Source of the DNA: Eubacterium saphenum ATCC 49989
GTDB lineage: Bacteria > Bacillota > Clostridia > Peptostreptococcales > Anaerovoracaceae
DNA: 64,000 nt
Reading direction: 5' to 3'
NCBI GenBank assembly: GCA_000161975.1
Contig: GG688422.1
Location: forward strand, 493,824-557,823
Shown here: piece after piece, positions 56,843-64,000 of the stretch
Position numbering within the stretch: position 1 is the stretch's first letter
How the letters are laid out: each line of letters opens with the position of its first letter
The notes under the pieces: generated by a model
Told to the model about the DNA's origin: nothing
Seen by the model: the letters and a program-made list of their open reading frames with translations, nothing else
Databases searched by the model: none
Program-made: the position numbers and the translations under genes

Positions 56843-57152
56843 TTTCTAATGTCCTCTCCACGATGAACTCTGCGGCCTTGTCAATGTTCTTTTCACCTGA
56901 AAGGGTAACTGCCTCTGCGGTAGCCTTACCCTCTTCTAAAATCGGTGTGATATCCCTATCTGCTTCTTCCTTTGCATCTGCAAGTATCTTTGCAATCTTT
57001 TCATCAGTTTGCTTCGACAGCTCTTCTGCGTCTTTTAGCAATTTCTCCTCAAAATCAGTTTTTAATTTCTCAGCTTTTTTCTCCGCTTCTTCCGTAATCT
57101 TGATAGCCTCTTTTTCTGCTTCTTGAATTCTGCTTATCGCCTCTAAATCCAA
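56829..57152 (-). CDS. V-type ATPase subunit G/H (peripheral stalk, NtpF type)
   Basis: The 107-residue protein is almost entirely one charged helix (EAEKEAIKITEEAEKKAEKL), as expected for the small stator-stalk partner of subunit E. It begins with TTG at 57152 behind a strong AAAGGAGG. It is the first gene of the ATPase operon. Confidence 0.88.
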   Translation of the reverse strand: MDLEAISRIQEAEKEAIKITEEAEKKAEKLKTDFEEKLLKDAEELSKQTDEKIAKILADAKEEADRDITPILEEGKATAEAVTLSGEKNIDKAAEFIVERTLENGNC

Positions 57153-57267
57153 AGAGAACCTCCTTTGATTAAAACGCTGTTTTCAATATCGCACAAAATT
57201 TCAACTTAATAAAAAATAAACCGCCTGATAATCGACGTCTATGTGTGAATTTATTGCACTACAACTA

Positions 57268-57296
57268 AGTATACTCGCATTATATTGTTAATGCAA
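57268..57296 (-). promoter_or_regulatory. Promoter of the V-type ATPase operon
   Basis: On the minus strand TTGCAT (57291-57296) and TATACT (57268-57273) are 17 bp apart. It lies about 115 bp before the first gene, leaving a leader of about 105 nt. Confidence 0.6.
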
Positions 57297-57401
57297 CACA
57301 AAATATATTTAAAACCGATTTAATGATTCTTTTACAAAAATTGCTTGGATTTTTCTTATTTTTTTATTAGCGTTTTCCATCATTTTACAAAATTTTAGCA
57401 A

Positions 57402-58499
57402 TTATTTTTCGTCGTTTTCAACAACCTCATCGTCCTCTTCAGCCTCTTCACTTGCGATGTTTACAAGCCTTTCGGATATTCTGAGGTTGTTTTCATCCGT
57501 AAGCAAGATAAATATATGCAGTAATGCTATCCCGATAAGAGCTATGGTTTCTACCCTAAGTCCCCTGCTCGAAAGCACCGCCGCAGCTCCCATAACACCG
57601 CTGATGCAATACAGCGTGAGCACTGAGCGTACCTGTCCAAGTCCCATCCTGAGCACTTTATGATGTATATGATCCTTATCTCCCATGCTAAGGGGCATAC
57701 CTTTGATCAATCTTCTGAATATGGCAAGCAACGTATCTATTATAGGAAGCGCTAAAACCAACAGTGGCACCACCATAGCGACCACCGTTCCCGTCTTAAC
57801 ATTACCTCCTACGGAAAAGCACGCAAGAGCAAACCCCAGCACCAGCGAACCTGAATCTCCCATGAAAGCCTTTGCCGGATGAAAATTATAAGGTAAAAAG
57901 CCGAGCGCAGCTCCTGATATCGTAAGCATTGCGGTTGCCTCCAGGTAACTCCCGTGAATGTATGCAACATATGCTACTGCAAAGGCCGCGATCGTAGCAA
58001 CGCCCGCAGCGAGCCCATCCAGACCGTCTATTAAATTCACGGCATTCGTTATGGCTACGATCCATATTATGGTAACGATCGCAGATATTGCCGTGCCGAA
58101 CTGCCAGTAACCATCTCCTATTATATTTCTGATGACTGTGATTTCAACACCCATGGCGTATGAAACAAGTGCACTTACGATCTGCCCTATAAGTTTTACC
58201 TTGGCTGAAAACTCAAATTTATCATCAAGCGCCCCTACTATAAACATCAAGGTGATTCCCGCAAGTGCGCCTCGCATGTTGGAGTCTGCAGGCAGAATTG
58301 TCATGCACGTAACCGTAAGACTTATGAATATGGCAAACCCGCCAAACCTCGGTATAGCCTTTGTATGAACACGTCTGTTGTCCTTCGGCACATCCACTAT
58401 CTTAAGTTTATGCGCTATAAATATGCTAAACGGCGATAAGAATACGGATATCCCAAAAGACATTAAAAACGCCAATATCAAAGGTTCGTAATACTTCAT
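57402..58499 (-). CDS. tagO: Undecaprenyl-phosphate sugar-1-phosphate transferase (TagO/WecA family)
   Basis: This enzyme moves a sugar phosphate, usually GlcNAc-1-P, from its UDP form to undecaprenyl phosphate, the first step of wall teichoic acid or other surface glycan synthesis. The 365-residue polytopic membrane protein has the family motifs VHTKAIPRFGG, NAVNLIDGLDGLAAG and FMGDSGSL and the cytoplasmic DKDHIHHKVLRMGL segment. An acidic tail follows. It overlaps comEB by four bases (ATGA). Confidence 0.92.
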   Translation of the reverse strand: MKYYEPLILAFLMSFGISVFLSPFSIFIAHKLKIVDVPKDNRRVHTKAIPRFGGFAIFISLTVTCMTILPADSNMRGALAGITLMFIVGALDDKFEFSAKVKLIGQIVSALVSYAMGVEITVIRNIIGDGYWQFGTAISAIVTIIWIVAITNAVNLIDGLDGLAAGVATIAAFAVAYVAYIHGSYLEATAMLTISGAALGFLPYNFHPAKAFMGDSGSLVLGFALACFSVGGNVKTGTVVAMVVPLLVLALPIIDTLLAIFRRLIKGMPLSMGDKDHIHHKVLRMGLGQVRSVLTLYCISGVMGAAAVLSSRGLRVETIALIGIALLHIFILLTDENNLRISERLVNIASEEAEEDDEVVENDEK

Positions 58500-58963
58500 T
58501 TTTCTTCTCCCAGCATAATTATGGAAAGCCCTGCCTCTGATAAAATCTGTTTCGCAAGATTGTCGGGATACCCCTCTCTCACAACTATTCGCTTTATACC
58601 GGCATTTATAATCATTTTAGAACATATGATGCATGGTTGATGCGTAATGTATATCGTGGCCCCTTCGATATTTTGCCCTGACATCGCACACTGAATAATT
58701 GCATTTTGCTCCGCATGGAGCGCTCTACAAAGCTCGTGCCTCTCACCCGAGGGAACATTGAGCTTTTCTCTAAGACACCCTCCAAGATCCTTGCAATGAG
58801 GTACTTTTTTGGGTGCACCATTATATCCTGTAGCTAAAATATGCTTGTTCTTAACGATAACAGCACCGACACTTCTTCTAAGACAGGTAGTCCTGGTAGC
58901 TGCAAGCTCTGCAAATCGCATGAAATATTCGTCCCAGCTGATTCTTTCGTTGTCATCCATCAT
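58496..58963 (-). CDS. comEB: dCMP deaminase (ComEB-like)
   Basis: This zinc deaminase converts dCMP to dUMP for thymidylate synthesis. The 155-residue protein has the zinc site residues HAEQNAI and PCIICSKMI and the nearby Cys/His ligands CKDLGGCLREKLNVPSGERH characteristic of the dCMP group. It overlaps truA upstream and tagO downstream. Confidence 0.92.
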   Translation of the reverse strand: MMDDNERISWDEYFMRFAELAATRTTCLRRSVGAVIVKNKHILATGYNGAPKKVPHCKDLGGCLREKLNVPSGERHELCRALHAEQNAIIQCAMSGQNIEGATIYITHQPCIICSKMIINAGIKRIVVREGYPDNLAKQILSEAGLSIIMLGEEK

Positions 58964-59867
58964 TGTGTTTCTCCAAGTCTATGACGTTAAACGCCGGGAA
59001 TTCTGCATTCATGAATACTTCATCGAGATACAACCCTTGAGGCGGAGCAGTAATCCCTGCCATTTGTCTATTTTTAGATTTTAACACATCGCAAACCGGC
59101 TTATCAAATTTATTTTTGCCCACTTCAAGCAGTGTTCCCGCCATTATTCTTACCATATTGTATAAGAACCCTTCACCTGTAACCGCAAAAAACACATAGC
59201 CCTGTAGGTTACTTAAATTTAGCCTCGGTAGCAGCCTTTTCTTTAAAGCTATGATGTCCGAAATTCTACCGTATTCATCTGTAAGCGGCTCATGAAACCC
59301 ATCGTTTAATTCCTCGCAAGATATTACATTTGCGCTGAAGACTTTGCGGATAGGCGATCTTCCGTCTTGAGTTCTAAATGCCGAAAAATCATGTTCTCCT
59401 ACAAATGCCTTAGCTTCCTCTTTCATTCTACCCACATTTAAATCACCGTTTGTCAAAAGCATGTAGTTTCTGGCAAAAATATCACTGCCGGCATTCTTTT
59501 TAAAAACGTAGATGTATCGCTTGCCTTTCACAAAATATCGGGGATTCATAGCCCTACCGAGCTCCGCCCAACCTTCTATTGCAATTGCGGCCTGCTTTCT
59601 GTAATCCGACTTCCTAGTTGAAAAGGCATTAGTCAAAACCTCAGCCAATCTACCGTGCGGTATATTCGTATCATATGAAAAGCTGAATATTTGTGAAAAA
59701 GCATGGACGCCGGCATCAGTCCTGCTTACAGCTGAAATCTCTACGTCGCCAACTATGGGCTTCAATGCATTTTCTATCTCGCCCTGCACGCTGGTTATTC
59801 CATGATTTTTTTGAAAACCCTTAAATGCACTGCCGTCATATGATATTTTGAAAGCAATATGCTTCAT
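58953..59867 (-). CDS. truA: tRNA pseudouridine synthase A
   Basis: TruA modifies uridines 38-40 of tRNAs. The 304-residue protein has the catalytic aspartate in SRTDAGVHAF and the C-terminal GFLYNMVRIMAGTL. The ATG at 59867 (AAAGGA upstream) gives the typical MKHIAFKISYDGSAFKGFQ start; an in-frame codon 30 bases earlier lies inside the prepilin peptidase gene. The region around 200-250 contains some insertion relative to shorter family members. Confidence 0.93.
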   Translation of the reverse strand: MKHIAFKISYDGSAFKGFQKNHGITSVQGEIENALKPIVGDVEISAVSRTDAGVHAFSQIFSFSYDTNIPHGRLAEVLTNAFSTRKSDYRKQAAIAIEGWAELGRAMNPRYFVKGKRYIYVFKKNAGSDIFARNYMLLTNGDLNVGRMKEEAKAFVGEHDFSAFRTQDGRSPIRKVFSANVISCEELNDGFHEPLTDEYGRISDIIALKKRLLPRLNLSNLQGYVFFAVTGEGFLYNMVRIMAGTLLEVGKNKFDKPVCDVLKSKNRQMAGITAPPQGLYLDEVFMNAEFPAFNVIDLEKHNDG

Positions 59868-60559
59868 AACAAGTCCTTTATCACTATCTCGCCCCAAAAT
59901 GCAACCATGTAAATGACACCCGCAAGTGAAATAAACGGCACGAGCGGAATATAGCTCTCTTTAGCATTCTTATTCTTTATAAGTACGCAGGCTGCAAATA
60001 CACCGGCCATCAGGAAGGCAGAGACGAGCACAACCACTATTCCGTCGAAACCCAGCACCGCTCCAAGGGCGGCCGCCACCTTGACATCACCGAATCCCAA
60101 TGTTTCCGTCTTTGTAATCAACCTACCTATTACGGATATTAAAAGCAAAAAGCCTCCGCCGGTCAGCGCACCGTAGAATATGTTCGCTATGCCTTCGTGC
60201 TGTCCATAGAAGCCTATGCAACTTGCAAGCAACAATATCACAGCTTCATCCACCACTATCATATACTTAAAATCACCTATGGCTATGAATACCAACAACC
60301 AAATAGTGATCATCGCAGGCAGAGCATAATAAATATCGAAGTAGGCGAGCTTCGCATAAACAAGTCCGAACCCAATTGCAAGGACGGGGGCGTACGGAAT
60401 CCATTTAAGCCTTTCTCTGCTCCTAACTTCTTCACTCGGAGTTTGTCCATATTCTGTAAGCCAAGACGGAGGAATTCTATTAAAAATAGCAACCAGCAAC
60501 ACGCCGGATATGATCCCGGCTACCGAAAAACCCAGAATTTTTAACAAAATTTCCTGCAT
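59864..60559 (-). CDS. Type 4 prepilin peptidase, A24 family, without methylase domain
   Basis: The 231-residue membrane protein has the two aspartates of the family: GDFKYMIVVDE (near 96) and the GFGDVKVAAALG signature (near 155). The N-terminal cytoplasmic Cys-rich methyltransferase region of full-length prepilin peptidases is missing, so this is a peptidase-only form. No pilin or assembly gene is visible in the window. Its gene overlaps truA by four bases and follows glnS by 7 bp. Confidence 0.85.
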   Translation of the reverse strand: MQEILLKILGFSVAGIISGVLLVAIFNRIPPSWLTEYGQTPSEEVRSRERLKWIPYAPVLAIGFGLVYAKLAYFDIYYALPAMITIWLLVFIAIGDFKYMIVVDEAVILLLASCIGFYGQHEGIANIFYGALTGGGFLLLISVIGRLITKTETLGFGDVKVAAALGAVLGFDGIVVVLVSAFLMAGVFAACVLIKNKNAKESYIPLVPFISLAGVIYMVAFWGEIVIKDLL

Positions 60560-60566
60560 CCGGCAC

Positions 60567-62204
60567 CTATTTCTTCCATGAAGATTTAAGAGGTGTTATC
60601 CGGTTAAAGCTACCGTCTTCATCCTTTGTATAATATCCGTGCCTGAAAAATTGCACCTTGTCTCCCGGATTCATCTCCTCTATGGAGGGCTCTGCAAAGC
60701 ATTCTCGCCGTATCTTAGACCCTTCATTGAATTTCATTTCATCGCCATCCTTAATGAACAGATCTTCGTACTCGTTTACATCTATCTTGACAGCAGTCCT
60801 CTTATCTATCCAATGTATGGTGCCCTTCACTTTCCTACCATCAAAACCGCTACCGCTTCTCGTTTCGGGATCATAGGTGCATAAAAGCTCTATGACCTTG
60901 CCTTCATCATCGGTTACAACATCATTACACTTTATAAAATATGCGCCCTTAAATCGCACTTCATTTCCCTTGAACAGTCTGAAATATTTTTTCACGGGAT
61001 TCATCATGAAATCTTCACCGTCTACATATAATTCTCTGCTGAACGGCACCTTTCGGCTACCGAGGGCTTCGTTATTTCTGTTATTTTCAATCTCCATGAG
61101 CTCTTCCCCTTCTTCAGGATAATTCGTAATCACAACCTTGATAGGGTCAAACACAACGTTTTTACTCACAACAACTTCTTTAAGATCGTCTCTTATGCAA
61201 CTTTCAAGCATAGCTGTATCTACAATGCTGTTTGATTTAGCTACACCTATGTCATCGCAAAATTTTCTTATGCTTGCGGGCGTATAACCTCTTCTTCTTA
61301 TACCTGCTATGGTAGGCATCCTGGGATCATCCCATCCTGAGACCTTGCCTTCATCTACGAGCTTTTTAAGTTTTCGCTTACTCATGATCGTCCCTGTGAG
61401 ATTTAGCCTTGCAAATTCTATCTGTCTGGGCGGATTGGGCCACTTCAGTTTTTCCAAAAACCAATCGTATAGCGGTCTGTGATCCTCAAATTCAAGCGTG
61501 CACAAAGAATGCGTCACTCCCTCTATAGCATCCTCCAGCGGGTGAGCAAAGTCATACATCGGATATATGCACCAATCATCGCCCGTATTGTGATGGTGTA
61601 TCCTTGCTATTCTATATATCACAGGATCCCTCATATTTATATTGGAACTTGACATATCTATCTTAGCCCTGAGCACCTTGCTCCCGTCTTCAAATTTTCC
61701 CTCTCGCATTTCTCTAAAGAGCTTTAAATTTTCATCTATCGTTCTATTCCTGTATGGGCTATCGACGCCGGGTTCTGTCAAAGTCCCTCGTGTTTCCCTG
61801 ATTTCATCGGCATTAAGATCACACACATACGCATCTCCCGTTTGTATCAACTTTTCCGCACATTCATACATTTTCTCAAAATAGTCCGAAGCCCAAAACT
61901 TTTTATCCCAACTAAACCCTAGCCATTTCACGTCCTCTTCTATAGAATTTACATATTCCATATCCTCGTTTGCAGGATTCGTATCATCGAAGCGAAGGTT
62001 GCACTTGCCTCCGTATTTGGCGGCCGCACTGAAACTCAAGCAAATTGCCTTTGCATGTCCTATGTGAAGATAGCCGTTCGGCTCCGGAGGAAATCTTGTA
62101 ATTATCTTTCCTTCGTTCTTATTGTTTTTAATATCTTCCTCGATGATATTGTAGATAAAATTTTTGCCTTCACTCTTTGACTTTTCATTTTGTTCATTAG
62201 GCAT
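60567..62204 (-). CDS. glnS: Glutaminyl-tRNA synthetase
   Basis: GlnRS charges tRNA-Gln with glutamine directly. The 545-residue class I enzyme has PPEPNGYLHIGHAKAI (HIGH motif, about residues 40-55) and MSKRKL (KMSKS-type motif, near 272), followed by the beta-barrel anticodon-binding domains. Direct GlnRS is not universal in Clostridia, where GatCAB amidation is common. Confidence 0.95.
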   Translation of the reverse strand: MPNEQNEKSKSEGKNFIYNIIEEDIKNNKNEGKIITRFPPEPNGYLHIGHAKAICLSFSAAAKYGGKCNLRFDDTNPANEDMEYVNSIEEDVKWLGFSWDKKFWASDYFEKMYECAEKLIQTGDAYVCDLNADEIRETRGTLTEPGVDSPYRNRTIDENLKLFREMREGKFEDGSKVLRAKIDMSSSNINMRDPVIYRIARIHHHNTGDDWCIYPMYDFAHPLEDAIEGVTHSLCTLEFEDHRPLYDWFLEKLKWPNPPRQIEFARLNLTGTIMSKRKLKKLVDEGKVSGWDDPRMPTIAGIRRRGYTPASIRKFCDDIGVAKSNSIVDTAMLESCIRDDLKEVVVSKNVVFDPIKVVITNYPEEGEELMEIENNRNNEALGSRKVPFSRELYVDGEDFMMNPVKKYFRLFKGNEVRFKGAYFIKCNDVVTDDEGKVIELLCTYDPETRSGSGFDGRKVKGTIHWIDKRTAVKIDVNEYEDLFIKDGDEMKFNEGSKIRRECFAEPSIEEMNPGDKVQFFRHGYYTKDEDGSFNRITPLKSSWKK

Positions 62205-62229
62205 ATCTTCACCCCTTCTTATAAATCCT

Positions 62230-63225
62230 TTATTTCTGCCTCAAAATTCTTAAAATTCTCTTAAATTCATACGGCATCGCTGCAGTAAATTCCATTTTCT
62301 CAGAAGTGATAGGATGAAGAAATCCTATCTTCTTAGATCTTAGCATCGGCCACATGAGATTGAATTTATCCTTCCTCTTACCGTATAGCATGTCTCCGAG
62401 TACCGGATGGTGGATGTAATTCATATGCACCCTTATCTGATGTGTGCGTCCTGATTTTATAACTAGACTCACATAGGTGAATTTGCCGAATCTTTCTATC
62501 ACCTTAAATTCCGTGTGTGCTTCTCTACCTTCATCCCCTGCACTCATCTTAAGTCTGTTTTTTTTGTTTCTTTCTATCTTTGCTGTAATAACACCGGAAT
62601 CTCTTACTATATTATCATAAACTATAGCCTCATATTCCTTACTTACTTCCTGTTTTTCGAATGCTTCTGTAAGATGCTTCAAAGCGGTATCCGTTTTTGC
62701 CATAACCATCACTCCGCACGTGCCTCTATCGAGCCTGTGCACTACCCCGGGGCGGTTCGCTCCGCTTCCATTTGCAAGGCTTCCCTCGGTATATTCAAGG
62801 ATTTTATCGGAAAGCGTACATTCACAGGACTTATCACCCTTAGCGTGCGTAAGGAGCCCCGCAGGTTTATCAACTACTATAATGTAGTCATCTTCGTACA
62901 ATATGCCTATCTTGAGTATGCCCTCTTCGTTTGCATTATAAAGATCATTATCCTCAGGTACCTTAATGACCTCGACATCATCACTGCTTATGTGTACACC
63001 GGTACTGTCCTGTTCACTTTGGTGTAACCCGGCCTCCCGATCATCTGAAATTTCCAATAAATCGTTTGCATTCATCCTATGATTTTTAGAAATCTTTATT
63101 CCATCTAAGGTAACAGAGCCAACATCACAGAGTTTTGCCGCCTTAGCCCTTGATATTTTAAGCGCACCGGCGATGTATACGTCCGCCCTTCGTTGATTAT
63201 TGCCTACGTCCACCTTAATCTTCAA
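62230..63225 (-). CDS. RluA-family pseudouridine synthase (RluD-like)
   Basis: The 331-residue protein has an N-terminal S4 RNA-binding segment (about 1-70) and the catalytic HRLDRGTCGVMVMAK motif with its aspartate, so it likely modifies 23S rRNA uridines. An acidic linker of about 30 residues separates the domains. It overlaps lspA by 11 bp, the common lspA-rluD pairing. Confidence 0.93.
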   Translation of the reverse strand: MKIKVDVGNNQRRADVYIAGALKISRAKAAKLCDVGSVTLDGIKISKNHRMNANDLLEISDDREAGLHQSEQDSTGVHISSDDVEVIKVPEDNDLYNANEEGILKIGILYEDDYIIVVDKPAGLLTHAKGDKSCECTLSDKILEYTEGSLANGSGANRPGVVHRLDRGTCGVMVMAKTDTALKHLTEAFEKQEVSKEYEAIVYDNIVRDSGVITAKIERNKKNRLKMSAGDEGREAHTEFKVIERFGKFTYVSLVIKSGRTHQIRVHMNYIHHPVLGDMLYGKRKDKFNLMWPMLRSKKIGFLHPITSEKMEFTAAMPYEFKRILRILRQK

Positions 63226-63676
63226 CTTTTCCTCTCATACTCAGAATCAAAGACAACAATACAAGCGTAGAGCCACAGGTGATGCAGATATCAGCGAAAT
63301 TAAAGACCGGGAAGCTGCCCACCGATATATAGTCCACGACATTTCCCAGATACAACCTGTCTATGAGATTCCCCAGTCCTCCTCCGAGAAGCCCTACAAG
63401 CCCAACACTCATCTTGGGCGAAAGATCGCTTGCATTTTTCAAGAAAAAATACAGCATAACCACTATTGTAACGGCGGTAACAGCTACGAGCATCTGACCT
63501 CGCCCGCTTGCAAAATTAAAAGCTGCCCCATAATTTCTAATATGAGTCAGCTTTATATGTTTTGTTATTTCTATCGTGTGCATTTGCGGAATATCATTCA
63601 TAACGGCAAGTTTAATCATGCGATCCACAAATACCGAAACTAGAATGGACGTAATTAATACAATCCTTTTTTTCAT
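63215..63676 (-). CDS. lspA: Lipoprotein signal peptidase (signal peptidase II)
   Basis: LspA cleaves the signal peptide of lipoproteins after diacylglyceryl modification. The 153-residue protein has four membrane segments and the catalytic aspartates Asp115 (VVDYI) and Asp129 (NFADI), plus NYGAAF and GNLIDRLYLG. I start at the ATG at 63676 (MKKRIVLITS), which sits right after the sepF stop; a longer upstream frame runs through sepF and is not supported. Confidence 0.93.
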   Translation of the reverse strand: MKKRIVLITSILVSVFVDRMIKLAVMNDIPQMHTIEITKHIKLTHIRNYGAAFNFASGRGQMLVAVTAVTIVVMLYFFLKNASDLSPKMSVGLVGLLGGGLGNLIDRLYLGNVVDYISVGSFPVFNFADICITCGSTLVLLSLILSMRGKVED

Positions 63677-63677
63677 T

Positions 63678-64000
63678 TTATACCCAAGGGTTTTCGGATG
63701 TCTGAACCTTTTGTTCAAGCCCGAGCCCCAGCGCTCCGGTATCAAGCTTTGCAGTAATATCAACGCTCTCAGGTGCAAATACATAGATGTTATTTGCAAC
63801 TTTTTGAGCTGTACCGTTCAAGGCGTACGTAGCACCGCTGAGAAAGTCAAATACCTTCTTCCCTAAATCCTGATCGATCTTTTCAAGGTTTATTATGATA
63901 GGCCTCTTTGCTTTCAAGCTATCTACAAGCTTAGGGCACTCCTCAAAGCTAAGCGGTTCGATTATAACCATCTTAAACGGGTTGTCGCCTGCACCCGATA
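63678..64000 (-). CDS. sepF: SepF-like cell division protein (partial, runs off the window)
   Basis: SepF tethers FtsZ filaments to the membrane. Only the C-terminal part is present: 107 codons with the frame open to the window edge, so the ATG at 63971 (in DNPFKMVIIEP) is internal. The conserved PLSFEECPKLVDSLKAKRP segment and RVFDFLSGA-type helix (KVFDFLSGATYAL) followed by YVFAPESVDI match the SepF fold. It sits two bases before lspA. Confidence 0.88.
   Translation of the reverse strand, partial: SGAGDNPFKMVIIEPLSFEECPKLVDSLKAKRPIIINLEKIDQDLGKKVFDFLSGATYALNGTAQKVANNIYVFAPESVDITAKLDTGALGLGLEQKVQTSENPWV

Overview
The window is a low-GC, gene-dense bacterial chromosome segment in which every gene I could support lies on the minus strand. 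The str/rpo cluster, clpPX-tig, a D-alanylation (dlt) operon, a V-type ATPase and large BspA-like surface proteins point to an anaerobic Firmicute of class Clostridia. The oral Eubacterium/Mogibacterium group (Family XIII) is my best guess from gene content. That placement is an inference and no rRNA is present to test it.

Layout. 1-5.4 kb: two BspA-like secreted repeat proteins (one broken by an in-frame TAA), a small secreted-protein gene also broken by TAA, and a two-helix membrane protein. 5.4-17.5 kb: rpoB-rpoC and rpsL-rpsG-fusA-tuf (transcribed right to left), each unit with its own promoter. 17.5-24.1 kb: a divergent MreB paralog, then tig-clpP-clpX-engB-hpt-divIB, apparently one operon. 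24.3-34.8 kb: two more BspA-like genes (1156 and about 2013 aa) in tandem with duplicated intergenic DNA, plus a remnant of a third copy. 34.9-38.6 kb: a heterodimeric ABC exporter. 38.6-43.2 kb: dltA-B-C-D followed by a previously uncalled small dltX, and a tRNA-Ser(CGA). 43.3-48.5 kb: a purine phosphoribosyltransferase and NCS2 permease, a DUF1275 protein, rpmF and asnB. 48.6-57.2 kb: a nine-gene V-type ATPase operon. 57.4-64 kb: sepF (partial)-lspA-rluD-glnS-prepilin peptidase-truA-comEB-tagO, closely packed or overlapping.

How it fits together. Most of the window is housekeeping. The accessory part is a cell-envelope theme: four related secreted proteins, teichoic acid D-alanylation, an undecaprenyl-phosphate sugar transferase, and exporters. 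The BspA-like family is the most unusual content. Its members share a signal peptide, 25-residue DUF285-type repeats in varying copy number (3, 8, 5 and a four-module expansion), glycine/tryptophan-rich InlB-type repeats, and a very basic C-terminal domain of about 80 residues that stands where a sortase signal would be expected. Three of the genes share a TGAAAT-N5-TGAAAT-like direct repeat upstream. The family shows recent gene conversion, segmental duplication, decay and copy-number change.

Other points: dltA lacks a normal start codon at its homology-predicted beginning (AUA behind a good Shine-Dalgarno); rpsG starts at a GTG rather than at the upstream ATG; the MreB paralog has lost key ATPase residues; rpoB is not preceded by rplL here.
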